Shown here: positions 22,501-33,716 of the stretch, piece after piece
Position numbering within the stretch: position 1 is the first letter of the stretch
How the letters are laid out: every line of letters starts with the position of its first letter
Origin: Botryosphaeria dothidea
Taxonomy: Eukaryota > Ascomycota > Dothideomycetes > Botryosphaeriales > Botryosphaeriaceae
Assembly (NCBI GenBank): GCA_011503125.2
Contig: WWBZ02000001.1
Coordinates: forward strand, 868,001 to 932,000
Reading direction: 5' to 3'
Length of the DNA stretch: 64,000 nt
Position numbers and translations under genes: made by a program
Notes under the pieces: model-generated
The model's input: only the letters and a program-made list of their open reading frames with translations
Told to the model about the DNA's origin: nothing
Database searches by the model: none

Positions 22501-24979
22501 GCTGTGGAGGCCTGAATGTTTTAGTAGAGTTCCTTGAGGAAGATTTGGAAGATGATCGCGACTTTGTTCTCATTGGTGTCAATGGAGTTTGGAGCGTCTT
22601 CAATCTTCAGGTGAGCACGGAAACCGGATGTGGTCGGGATTTCACTAATGCTAATAGGGACCGACTCCGAAAAATGACTTTTGCCGTATCTTCTCCAGGA
22701 GTTCCGTTCTTTATCCACTCTCTCTTGTTCTTAGCAAAGTCCTCGAGGAGGACGGTGAGGTTGCAGAGCTCATTGAAGAACGCATTGTAGGTATCTTCAT
22801 GTTATTCTCACAAGCAGAGACACATGTGAAAGAGCTCGTTGCGGATCGTATGGTCCTAAAGAGTAAGTGTTATACATACGCGGTCTTCACACGATTACTA
22901 ACTTGATTACTAGGAGTTCTCAAGGATTTACAACGCATGCGGCCAGCCAACCAGATCACCATGCTGAAGTTTATCAAAAATCTCTCTATGCTCACGACCA
23001 CGCACGAAGCTCTGCAAAATTCCAACGCGATTGAAGTACTTACGGATCTCCTGAGTTCGAGCATGAAGCTTCCACATTTCAGGGAAGTTTCAAACCAGAT
23101 TCTAAACATCCTCTACAACCTTTGTAGATTGAGCAAGCCCAGGCAAGAGGACGCAGCACTCAACGGCGTAATCCCTCTTCTTCAGACTATCGTCAAGACG
23201 GAATGGCCGCTGAAGGAGTTCGCTCTACCAATTCTCTGCGACATGGCCCACTCTGGAAAGGTTGGCAGGAAGGTGTTGTGGCAGAACAAGGGCTTACAGT
23301 TCTACATCTCCCTTCTTTCCGATAAGTATTGGCAGGTCACTGCTTTGGACGCCATCTTCATTTGGCTGCAGGAAGAAACTGCTCGCGTGGAGCAGGCCCT
23401 CATATCGGGATCTTTCCCCAGCGCCATTATATCCTGCTTCACGAACGGGGAAAACTCCTCTATCGACGCATTTGAGAACCTACTCGAGCCATTGCAGAAA
23501 CTCTTACGTCTTTCTCCTCCAGTTGCTGCACTGCTAGCCCACCCAGAACTATTCAGCCGCGTCGGACAGAAGTTACACACCAGAAAACCTGTTGTCCGTC
23601 TCAATCTCCTCCGTATCGTTCGCAGCATTTGCGACGCTACAGAAGAAACTGGTGGCGGAGCCCCTCTCATCCAGGCTCATGGACTTCTAGACGCTGTCAA
23701 GCGGTTGGCTGAGTCTGATCCTGCGATCTTGGTCCGTGAGATGGCAAATGAGCTTGTGAAAGCCTGCGAGAGCCAGACGCTTCTGTCTCCTTCGTCCGCA
23801 CGGCGAAGTGCCGAGTATCCGAGGTCCCGACCATCCAGCGCTAGAAGGCAAAGTGTCACATTCACTCCGCTTGGATTTCCGCCGCCTGTACCTCCGCTAC
23901 CAAGTGGCATGTCGTCCAATCTGCCTCCTCCTACACCGCCATTGTCTGCTGTGGAACATCGGAGGAAAAACAGTTTCTGGGAAGGTTCTGGCGATAGCCC
24001 AAGGAACACTTTGCTCCTGGGTGCGAGCAGGAGTTTCGATAACGGATTGCCGTCATTGCGACCCAGTTCTGCACGTTCGAACCATTCAAGGCCTCTGTCA
24101 CGCCAGGGAAGCAGTGAGAGCGCTTCTGCAGCGTTTGCTGTGCCTCATCGGCCAAAGACAAGGGATGGTAGTGGCGACAGCTCAGCCTCCGCCTTCCACA
24201 GGCCAAGAACGAGGGATGGCAGTGGTGACATGTCTGCCCCGTTCTACAGCCGACCACGCACAAGAGATGGAAGCGGTAATAGCGGTAATTCAGACTATCG
24301 TCTTGAACGGGCAAACGCACACCAGCGCGAGCCAAGCGATGCTTCTCAATACCGGCCGCACACGCGTGAAGGCTCAAGCAGCTCTACCTCTACTGCACTT
24401 TCGACTTCCAGCCACTCCCGAGAGTACACGTTATCCAAGCCAACGTCTTCCTCTTCGATCTCAACTAATGACCCATCATCCCTTTGGGCTGTCAGTGGCG
24501 ACGATTGCATGACCACTCCAACCAACGATTCATATCCTGAAGGTCGCCGGGAAAGTGTCAGCTCGAACAAAGCTAGCCGTCTTCCCGTCAACGTTAGGCC
24601 GAGCAGCAGAAGACAGAACCTCAGCGGCCTGTCGAACGGCAATAGCAGCCCCAGCAGCAGCTCTCGGCCGATCCCCACCCACACTCATTCCCACACTGGC
24701 AGCAATGCGAGCGACAGAGATAGGAATAGCTTCGTTGTCGGTACACCGCCTAACCAAGTCTCTAGTGGACCAGGGTCTGCGGGCTTCATGACACCGCATT
24801 CGTCGCGCCATTCTAACGCGAGCACCCCGCACCACAAGCTCGCAGTGCGGAGGCGCCGGCAGACCAGCTCAGGATATGGGCGGAGAGGCTCCAGACAAGA
24901 GGATCTCATGCGCGAGGCTGGCCATGCGGGGCTCCTTGCACGGCGGGGTAGTCGTCAAGACGACGTAGGGGTCGAGTAG
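19597..24979 (+). CDS. sepH: SepH/Cdc7-type septation initiation network protein kinase
   Basis: Homologue of Aspergillus SepH, S. pombe Cdc7 and yeast Cdc15: the kinase at the spindle pole body that signals septum formation. Exons: 19597-19851, 19974-20636, 20724-22082, 22138-22272, 22332-22610, 22658-22862, 22914-24979; 1653 aa to the first stop. The kinase domain begins at residue 86: GDCLGKGAFGSVYRAL (P-loop), VAIKQVKL (Lys), HRDIKGANIL, DFGVAT, GTPYWMAPEV, DIWSLGCTVIELL. Next comes a disordered Ser/acidic region, then ARM-like repeats (MLPILEILESM, GGIPIISQFAHKKFPSEIRQEA, FVLIGVNGVWSVFNLQ) shared with this family, and a long Ser/Arg-rich tail containing a fourfold 'RPKTRDGSGD'-type repeat (about 24155-24290). 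The 87-nt intron 20637-20723 is stop-free, so retention stays in frame. The TAG at 24977 is followed by a further open 167 codons in frame; see the separate entry. Longer than characterised SepH. Confidence 0.93.
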
Positions 24980-25483
24980 CAACGAGCCCGCTCCGTCAGC
25001 GTCCCGCAACCCCATCTGCAACATAAACAACCGGAAAAACAAGGAAAGACAAAGAATCACCCACCCCTCTCAAACAAACGCTACGACCGTTACCAAAATC
25101 AACAAAATCAGCAACAGCAATCTAATCATCCTTATCAGCAACAGCAAAACTCATCATCAAACTCCAGCTTACTAGCACCTCCAGGAACAGGATCACTCCG
25201 ACGGCGGTTCACAACGCCGTCGCCGTCGCCTACGCTGGAGGTGGAGCTGTCGATGCGCGTGCGGGTGCGGCAGGCAGAGCTGGTACGGCGGCTGAGCGTG
25301 GGCGTGGGCCTGCGGATGGACCTACAGCCACCCCTGCGGCGAGTCGCCAGCATGTACGATATTCGTCGGGAGGCGGTGCTGCAGGAGGCGCTGACGGAGC
25401 TCGACGCGCTTGCGGAGGAGGCGGCGGCCGGACGAGTGAGCAGGATGAGCTTGAGTCGAGTGGGCGAGTGGTCGTATGTCTAG
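24977..25483 (+). other. sepH: UAG in leaky context with a 167-codon in-frame extension of SepH
   Basis: The stop codon reads TAG CAA CGA. The six bases after it match CARNBA, the readthrough consensus defined in yeast. The same frame then stays open to a TAG at 25481-25483. The extension looks like protein: a Gln/Asn-rich stretch, a Ser-rich stretch, LRRRFTTPSPSPTLEVELSM, then a helical, charged end with LQEALTELDALAEEAA and MSLSRVGEWSYV. Composition resembles the SepH tail rather than 3' UTR, which only becomes T-rich after 25484. Alternatives: a single nonsense change in this strain, or a spliced intron beginning at GTAGGG (24966) that removes the stop. See findings. Confidence 0.6.
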
Positions 25484-27121
25484 TCTACGGATCGTGAGAT
25501 GCTACCGCTCTTGCTTTCTTGATCTTCTTGCTTCTTCTTTCAATGCTCCCTCGTGTTTGGTTTTGCTTTGCTGTTCCTCTGCTTGTTTGTTGGTTCGCGT
25601 CGATGTTTCTTTCTGCAATGCCCAGGAAGAAACGAAAAGAACAAAAACTTACAGTCCCTACCGAAGACAGAGGGGGAGAAGGAGGAGAAGGAGGAGAAGG
25701 AGGAGCAGGAAAAAAGGAGATTCGCCAGCGCCTGCTCAAAAGCCGTTTCCCTTATGTCACAAGGCGCGTAACACGAGTAGGGACCTTCGCAACAATATGG
25801 TCCCTTCCGTTTTTCTCCTTTACCCCTCGATCGATTTATCGCACAACGGTATACCCGATTGGTTTTGCGTGCATGCAGTCCCCTTTTGTTTATTGTTTAT
25901 TGTCTTTTGAGTGGTACATGATGGGTCTCTGGCTTTGCTTTTTGGGGGATTCATTGGGGATTTTCGGTAGCATAGGCGCATGCAAAGGTTTTCGGCGGTA
26001 CTCATTCTTTTTTTTCGGTTTTGGTTTCGGCAGAGCGCGTAAGGGTTAAAGCGTCGCGTTCTTAGTTTCCTATGTCTTTTTCTTTTTGCTCTTCATAGGG
26101 GGGGGGGGTTCGTTGTTTGATTGGTTCGGTTGGTTATGAGCGCGAAATGAGAGAAGTCGGTTGACGCTTTTTCTTCCTGAGCTTTTCCATTTTTTCTCCT
26201 GCAAAAAATGCATTCGGCAAGTTATGGTCCCGTTCTGCTTGCTTTGGTATTTTGGTTCGGCATCGTGGCGCGTTTTGAATATGCATGCTTTCTGGTTCTT
26301 TTTGGTAGGCGGTTTAGAGTGGTGGCGCTTGGTTGTTTTGCTGGTCAGCTGGCTGGCTGGTTGGACGGCGGTCTGTGGGTCAGGCTCGGTGTGGGTGTAA
26401 TCGAATGGGAGAATTTTGAAGAATTGATACGGTGCTATTGGATTTTACATGAATTCGTGAGTGATGCTCAGATGTGTGTGCGTGCGTGTGTGCAGTTCGA
26501 AGATGATGTCCAATTCTGCAGGTAGCTTTCCCGGATTCTCGCCCGGCAATATGACAGTACCCCTGTTTACTTCGTCGAAGATGATTCAGTGCATCCGAAT
26601 TCTCAAGCCAGCGCCTTCCACTTGCAGATCTTAACCGCTCTCAAAAATGCTTTCTTTGAGACTCCGGTGAAATGGTATATTTCATGCCCTTCTCACCAGC
26701 GCCATTGAAATACCGATGGCCTCCGATTCTAAAGAAACGGCACTGTACCATGACCGGATGATAGAGAGTTTTGATAATTAGAATTTGAATGTAGGAAAAA
26801 AAGGGAAAAGACCGTAGGTGGTGCGGGGTATATCCAAATGCCGTTTAACTCCACTATAAACCCTTTGTTTCCTTATTGTACACCTTGTTCCCAGCTCAAG
26901 AAGAATACGCACACATCCTTAACGAAGACGAATAGCACGCTGGATTGGTGTCGTGCTGAAAGTGGAGCGAGGTGAGAGATAAGTATGTACCCCGCATTGA
27001 ACCATCTCGAAAAAGATGCGGTAAAAGCGGACGTAGATATCTTTGGAGAAAGGACAGGACCCCGGAGGCGGATTCCTTTTCATCTCATAGAAACATTACG
27101 AGGCAGAAGAGAATGGCATTA
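25484..27121. other. Intergenic, convergent 3' flanks
   Basis: About 1.6 kb between SepH and the kinase-vWA gene. T-rich and low-complexity, with a purine tract at 25671-25720 and an 11-G run at 26098-26108. ORFs here (for example 25519-26049) are low-complexity 3' UTR readings. Confidence 0.6.
25671..25720 (+). repeat. GGAGAA/GGAGGA purine microsatellite
   Basis: A run of gaaggagga-type units on the plus strand, in the probable SepH 3' UTR. Pure purine strand, so slippage or triplex formation is possible. Confidence 0.7.
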
Positions 27122-30100
27122 TCAGATGACTGAGGACTGCATGTGTGGGAGAGGCGCAGGACGACCAGGGATATGAGGGCCGGTCACGGAGTCGTTGCGC
27201 GCATGGCCGCTGCCAGGAGAATCATGGACGTTCTCAGTGTCAGCGTCCCAGTGATCACTGATTGAACCGAGAAGCATTTTCCATACGTTTTCATCCGAAG
27301 GCTCAGTGTCAACGATGTCCCTGCAGTGAACGTCAATTTCAAATGTGCTGAAGAGATTGACCGGGAAACTGTGAACTTACGGGCGAAGGCGTAGCCCAGA
27401 ATCGAGATGTTCGAGGAAAGCCAGATTATCAGGATTGTCGCCGAAAGAGATGAATTGGATCCCAAAATGGCCTCTTGTTTCAATCCCGGATTCTTTGAGT
27501 TTGCCAACAAAGTCTCTGAGCGTATCCTCCACGGCTTGACGAGAATTCCAATTCCCGTCAGTAAGAACATAGCAGATCATAGGCTTTTGTGTTTTCTTGA
27601 ACAATCCCCGAGCCGTGCCCTTGTGGCGGATTTCGAGGAAGGGGTCCAAGACTTTTTTCATGGCTAACACCATATCCGGTTTGCCGCTGAATTTTACTTG
27701 TCTGAAAGCTTCGTTTACTTTCTTCACCTTTTTCGAGTGGGCGACGGTCTTGGAACCCGCAAAGTACAAGTCGACCCCGTCTTCATCTGAGTCTTTGACA
27801 ATATAGACCAGAAGTTCGAGAAGAAGAGCAACTGCATGGTTGAATTTCTGCATCGATGCTGAGTCATCAACCAAGAAAACCTTCCTCATGCATTAGCAGA
27901 CTGCTAGGGACGGATATCAGGCAGATCTAGACTCACAATATCCCGCTTACTCAAAAACTCCATAAGATCCCTTCTACCGCCCAGAGGGGGCCTCTTCAGA
28001 CGTGTGAGCATACTTTGCTGTTGATTCCGCATCCAGTAGGTTGCTGATGTGACCGACATATTTGTCAGCTTTTTTCTCTGTGGGGCTTCTCCTGGTGGTG
28101 CACTGACAACACGCCGCGAATCTGAGCGTGCTGAAGCCGATGGCCTGATGTTCTTTTCCCGGGCATAGTGTGGCAGATCATCTGGGGAGATATCCTTTGG
28201 GCTTTCCTGAAGCTCTTTGTCCATGTCGAATCTATCGGATGCCTGGGGATGAATATCCAAACAAAGCCCTCTAGCCGCAGTAGCGGAAGGGTCGCGGTGG
28301 TGAATTTGGGTGGAAAAGGTTGAGGTAGGACTAAGCGGCGGAGATTTGTGACCACCGTTCAAAATATGACCGGAAATCGGGATCTTGGGATGGGACGCAA
28401 TTCTCGATGGTGTTCCCTGGCCGAAAGTCCCCATTGGCTGTCCAGGATGGCCAGTCTGAATGAAGGTGGAATTTCTAGATCCTGAGGCAATTCCTGAGAT
28501 GGTCGGAAGAGTTCCTTTTTGAGAGGTGGGTGACCCATCTTCAAGGAGAGGAGATCCATGTACGGACATTTCGCGACTTATGATTGTACTTGCTCTCTTC
28601 TGCAGGTAGCGCTGAGACCTGTTCAACACCATCAATGCAGTTGGGCGTGAGTATTCTTCGCTGAGCATGTCAGTTATCAAGTCCAATATCCCTGACGTGA
28701 CATTGTCATCCATTCGAATGTTCTGACGAAGATCCTCTAGGGTTTGGGTCACGCATTCAAGAACCTTGGAGCCATCGTGGAAGCAGTCCTGGTCAAGGGA
28801 GTTCGGGATCTTCCGCAGAGACTCTCGGCGTAGTTGTCGATATTTCTGGAGACCGTCTTGACCTCGGACAAGCCAGACGGCAGCTTCACTGCAAATGCAA
28901 CCAAAAGACCATATGTCCACGTTGGGGCGAACAGACAGAGGAACGGTACGGGTGAAATCTGCACCACGGTAACACTCGGGAGCTCCTTTATCAGACTTAG
29001 CATATTGGCCCGGTGGAATCGCATGGGAATATCCTTACCATATGTGCGAGTTCCTTGACTGTCCCTGTCGGAAGCTCGAACGCCGCCAGGGACTATTGCC
29101 TTGAAATGGCTTTGTCCGAGATCGCCAAGCTTGAATCGGCAAGCATAGTCAGAGTCTTTCCCGCTGCTGAGGACAAGGATGTTTTGAGGCTTGATATCTT
29201 GATGCCATCTGTGAAACAGTCAGCAAGGCTCATACGAGGGTGCCTTTGGTATTTTGCCCTTGAATAACCTGAAGGGAAGTCGGATCGGTCTCGAGTTCCC
29301 CATGAATGAGCAACAATGCTTTGGCCAACCCAAAGAAACCGTTCCAGAAGTCTGCTACATGATCTGGAGACCACGGCGGCTGAACGGTCTGAAAATAGGT
29401 TTCCAGAGTACCTCGGTCAGCATACTCGAGAAGGATGTTGTATGTGTCTCCGTGAATGAAGCTACTATTGAACCCAATGATGCCCTCACGGTAGTTTGTC
29501 CTGTGTAAGAATCTCTTGAACGCATTTGACTCAGTCTCGTAGAACCTTTTGGCATCGGTAGAGCGGTAGGTCTTCAGCGCAAATGTGCTCGCCTCTTCTT
29601 GGGACAGGTTCTGTGCACCAGCCAGGATCAGCTTTAGAGGAACATGTTCAAAAGGACCAGGAAAGCTTACCCCTTCCCGGGTCGCTGGTAGCCGGTGATG
29701 CGCACTGTGCAGAACCACTTTACGCAGGTCCGCGCTGACTCCATCGGCGTCTTTTATTTTTTCCTTTCTGATGATTGGAAGGATGCTTTCAGCCCCAAGC
29801 CTCATGTCTATACGGACGTAATGGAAATCCGCGGCATGGAACATCCATTGAGCTTGGTAGAATTGATCGAAAAGACCATCGGCGGATTTGGGGAAGTTAT
29901 GCGGTTCGGTCTCGAAGGGAAGCCTTCCATCGTCGAGGTTCTCGTATTCCACGAAGTTGAGGATAAATTGACCTTTGCCGATATGGAGGAGAATGGAGAA
30001 AACCTTGCGGTATCTGTGTTTGATGGTTGCTTGGTGCGCAAGTCCTGGGTGTTCTAAGTTCAAAGCCTGCAGAATTTTCCGGATTCTCTTGTCATCTTCG

Positions 30101-30264
30101 AAGAACTCGTGGATCAGGACTTCCGGTACGAAGTCGTCTTTCACCTCAGCCAAGGGCCCGCGAGCCCCTGCGACTTTCTTCTCGCGGACCCAGAAACGGA
30201 AGTCTTGGATTGGCGGTTGGTGTTCGGGCTGCACTTGGGCTTGGCCATGCTGGGTGGATGCCAT
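27122..30264 (-). CDS. Atypical protein kinase fused to a C-terminal von Willebrand A domain
   Basis: Five exons: 30264-29258, 29208-29039, 28985-27937, 27880-27381, 27320-27122; 974 aa. Residues 1-200 are a helical N-terminal region of unknown role. A protein-kinase fold follows: STFALKTYRS (VAIK-like Lys), FIHGDTYNILLEYADRGTLE, then HQDIKPQNIL at 338-347 (HQD in place of HRD), KLGDLGQ (Asp365; DLG in place of DFG), GTRTYGAPECYRG (APE) and VDIWSFGCICSEAAVW. A Ser/Pro-rich linker leads to a vWA domain from residue 743: VFLVDDSASM carries the MIDAS DxSxS (Asp747, Ser749, Ser751), and CYVLTDGNW supplies the late Asp; the MIDAS Thr position reads GKPDMVLAM. Exons 1 and 2 join only through a GC-AG intron. 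No signal peptide or TM, so cytosolic or nuclear. Catalytic Lys, Asp and Asn look present, so it may be active. Function unknown. Confidence 0.8.
29209..29257 (-). other. GC-AG intron in the kinase-vWA gene
   Basis: A 49-nt intron with donor GG|GCAAAA, GCTGAC branch site and TTTCACAG acceptor. Only this join (phase 2) gives IQG-WHQDIKPQNIL. The nearby GT donors at CAG|GTTATT or GTATGA are out of frame or leave a 27-nt intron. Confidence 0.6.
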
Positions 30265-31038
30265 CGCGCTCAGTGGCTCGATGAAGGCGCACAGTCAAGC
30301 CGTTGGCAGTCGAAGAGCTGGAGCATTGTAAACGAATAGGTCGCATTCAAGCAGGCCACCGCGCATCGCATGAAGCGGACGGGACAGGGCGGGCAGCAGA
30401 AGCGGGGGGCAGAGATGCCTGGGAACGTGCTTGTCTTATCAGGGCGCGGCACGTCAGCTTTGCCCTGTCAGCCTGACCGGAAGAGAGCCGCCAGAGGCAC
30501 AGCCATGACTGCCTCATGCATGTGCAGGCCTTTGCCATTGGCGAGCGCGTGCGCCTCATCCTCGCCGGTGTGCCTTACCCCCTCGTATCGCTGCAAACAT
30601 GGTGTGGCTAAGCACGAAACTACCAAAAGACGCAGTGCTCGCAGCCAGAAGCGCCGAAATGCCGGGACATATGGTAGATGACGGCATCACATAGAGGCAT
30701 AGGTGCGCGTGGGCGGTGCAGGGGCGCCACGGGTCTCTCGAGGGCTGGAACCCGCGTGGGGGGATCGGATAGCCGCCATAGGAAACTACCGTGGCATGCA
30801 GTATTGCGTCTTTGAGAAGACAGGGAGGGTCGCGCGTCAGGGACAATGGGTTTAAGCATACGGAAGCTAGCGCGTGCTGCCGTGACTTACATCATTCTTG
30901 GCCCCCCATGACTCGACAGATCTACAGACCCCTTCTTCACTACTAACTTTGCGGCCATGCATCACATGAGCTTCCTCTCTGTGGCTTGCAAAATGTTTCT
31001 CTCTATCTCTACATTAGTCTATGAAGCATATCCGTCTA
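30265..31038. promoter_or_regulatory. Upstream region of the kinase-vWA gene
   Basis: About 770 bp between the kinase-vWA start and the CorA-like stop, both on the minus strand. It must hold the kinase-vWA promoter. No supported gene or RNA. Confidence 0.5.
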
Positions 31039-33117
31039 TCAAAAACAACCTTTGAGCCTGTCCTTCAACCCCGAAATTCGACTGACACTCCTTTCCAGAA
31101 TCCTATACGCGGGCGCTCTCTGTGCCCGGCACTGCCGATGTGGCTGAGCTTCAAGGTCATCGGGACGCCGAACGTGTTCATCCTTGCGTTTCACGCATCG
31201 ATACACAATAAACCATGCCAAGAATGTCACCAGCATCAAAGGAACAGTGATTGCCATGAAGAACTGCAAAGCTCCCAAGGAAACCGTCTTTTGAGGCTTT
31301 CCTTGCCCTGGCGAATCCGACTGCCACCGGATGATGTCCGTGCTCATGAGGGTCTGGCGGTTCTCATCAGCAAAGATTCTCATATCCAAAGGCATCGAAC
31401 CCACCGATATGAAAGTGCCCGGCAGGAAGAATAGTGTCACCAGAGTGATGATTCGCATCGACACCGTTTCCTGCTTGGTTTGAAGGGCGATCTCGTGCAT
31501 GTTCTGTGTCATAGCCCGCATCTCGTCTGCTGAAGCCTGGGCTTTTTCAGCCGAGACCCTGCTTGCGACCATATTCTGATACTCTAAAATCCCAAAAAGA
31601 AGACTCTTCCTATCGGAAAGGAGGCGAAGAATTGCCTTCGCTCTCGACTTTTGCATACGAAGATCGTTTTGGACGCCCTCAACTCGCGTCTCAAATCTGA
31701 GAAGATTCGCTTGGCATCCAGCCTGGATCTCCTGAGGACAGTCGCCTGACTTGAGCATGTTTTTGTAGAATTTGACTAATTCCTCAAGAATGTTCAGGTT
31801 CGCGTCAATGATCAGCATTGCTTCATTGGTCTTGTCCTCAAGAAATTGGTTTTTCTGAAGGTCACCAATGCAGAAAACCTCTTCGTTAGCCTTGGCGGGC
31901 GAGGCTTTCATTGATCGGTCTGGAATCTGCGCCGGTGAAAGCTGTTCAGAGCGCACCTTGGAAAACAGGTTGGTGCAAATTGAAGGATGATGACCGGGAG
32001 AGTGAGGACTACGGTCCTCAACCAGGGTCTTTTCAGAGTGGATGCTTGAGTGCCCCCACGGCTGGGAAAATGTTGACGTTCTCGTTGGCGGTGACCGCGG
32101 GCTCGATGGAGCGGTCGGCGCGGAATATTCGGGCTTTTGAACTGACGTTTGGAGGACGTGTCGGGTCAAATTCTGGGCTTCCTCTTCCAGAAAATCGATG
32201 TACCAACGCCAGTTCTCACCAGCCCAGTCCGCAAAGATCAAGTGAGTAAAGAGATTAGCCGAGAACGCCTCGCTATTTGTCTCGAACTGCGCAATCTCTG
32301 TAGGTATTTTCTTTGTCGTCGCGGACTGAATTCGTTTCTCCATGAGCAAATTTGCCTTGGTCACAATCCACGTTGCCCGTCCCGACAAGGTATCGAAAGA
32401 ATGATAGACGGCGGTTTGACGAATCGCCCAGGGCCATTTGTCCCTAGATCGCTCCACTGACCTAAGATTGAAGCATAAGGACAAATCTCTCCCTGAACGA
32501 CCGAGTTCCCTAATCATCTGGCCTCTTGACGAGTCGGACAATCTGAGTTGGTGTCGGAACCCTGTGTAAGGGAACTCCTGAGCGTAGTGCCGATTGCCGA
32601 AAGTCACGATAAAATCAAGACATCCCGGCATCACTTGGTGATAAGACAACAAGAGCTTGGTCATTTCGCATGTGACATTAAGAGGCGATCTCGACGTAGG
32701 TGCAGAGATGAAACTAAAAAGTCAGCACTGGGTCTATTGGTTCCTCATGTTGCCGTACGTACACAAATCTAGACTTTGGGTCTCTGTGGCCTGTCCTCAG
32801 CTTATTATCCAAATCGGCGAAGCTTCTTGCAGCGGAGAATTGAAATCCTGACACATCAATCCGGTTTTACAATTAATACTGTACAGAAACTTACACATGC
32901 GGTACTCACCATTGAGTTGATCCTCATGTTCCCAGAACCTCAGTTGACATTGAGGATTTTGTTCGGAGCAAAACAACGCTGGCTCGTGCTTGTCAATGAG
33001 CTTGACATAGGCTTCTGAATTGTAAGGCAAGGCATTGTGTGGCGCTAAATTCTCTGGGTATTGCGTGTATTTGCGGAGGGATTCCCCGAATTGATGAAGG
33101 CCTGTGCTTGGTTCCAT
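31039..33117 (-). CDS. CorA-like two-TM membrane protein of the fungal CorA-like transporter family
   Basis: Exons 33117-32910, 32847-32763 and 32713-31039 (introns GTGAGT...TCAG and GTACGT...TTAG) give 655 aa. The long cytosolic N-terminal part starts MEPSTGLHQFGESLRKY and contains SYHQVMPGCLDFIVTFGNR, typical of fungal proteins that carry a globular domain before a CorA-like membrane unit. A long helical region (about 350-515: FYKNMLKSGDCPQEIQAG, EMRAMTQNMHEIALQTKQE) leads to TM1 (about 518-534, IITLVTLFFLPGTFIS) and TM2 (about 577-604). The CorA hallmark GMN between the two helices is absent: here VGSMPL follows TM1. Mg2+ transport is therefore doubtful; a sensor or effector role is as likely. 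It lies between the 72-aa gene and the kinase-vWA gene, same strand. Basic Arg-rich tail after TM2. Confidence 0.75.
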
Positions 33118-33376
33118 GAATGCTAAGGAGAAAACGTTGCTTGAAAACGGGGTCACGAAAGATAGAAACCATCATCGATTTCTTATACGCAACACATATT
33201 GCACAGCCCCGAATGAAGCCCTGCGATCTGCCTTATCGGGTGATGGTGTGCACTATCCGAGCCGGTGAGGAGAAGTCCGCCAATCACACCCACTATGTCT
33301 CCGCACTGCCCTCGAGAGGCAGTCGTGCAACAGCCACTCATGCAACCACGGACACAGCGGACCGCTGTGGTCCGTC

Positions 33377-33716
33377 TCAGTAATCGAACATGTCGGGATC
33401 TCGGTACTGATTGAGCTCATTGTCCTTCTCGATCTGATCCCATTCAGCCCCGCATCTTTCAGTAGAAATGCTGCCTCAATGCAACTCACTTGTGACAATC
33501 TCCTTGGAACCTTGAAGTTATACGAATCGTTCTGAAACTTCAGCCAGGTCAGCTTTCAGGCTCCAGGGCTCACTAGAATGTCAGCTTTTGTCTTACCACG
33601 ATCTCATAGTCCTGGGGTCCGTAGGCGCCAAACTTGATAGCCAGGTATTGTTCCAGCATTTCAGGGCGCAAGCGATAAGCCTGGCAGGAGTCCGGCGACC
33701 AGTCTGGGGGAGCCAT
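33377..33716 (-). CDS. 72-aa conserved-looking small protein, three exons
   Basis: Too short for ordinary ORF listing but clear when spliced: exons 33716-33597, 33531-33490 (14 codons) and 33433-33377, with GTAAGA...TCAG and GTGAGT...TCAG introns, all phase 0. The product begins MAPPDWSPDSCQAYRLRPEM, continues LEQYLAIKFGAYGPQDYEIV, then NDSYNFKVPRRLSQ and ends IEKDNELNQYRDPDMFDY. The pattern (WSPDS...YRLRPE.L.QYL...FG...Y.I.ND.Y.F..PR.L) is one I associate with small uncharacterised ascomycete proteins. No signal peptide, no TM, no Cys cluster. It is the first gene of a co-oriented trio with the CorA-like and kinase-vWA genes; 259 bp separate its stop from the next ATG. Function unknown. Confidence 0.65.

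Noticed and set aside
25519..26049. 176-codon plus ORF after SepH
   Set aside because: Phe/Leu and Glu/Gly-rich readings of T-rich and purine tracts; likely 3' UTR.
30735..30760. tRNA B-box-like GGGTTCCAGCCC on the minus strand
   Set aside because: No matching A box and no acceptor stem could be paired around it.
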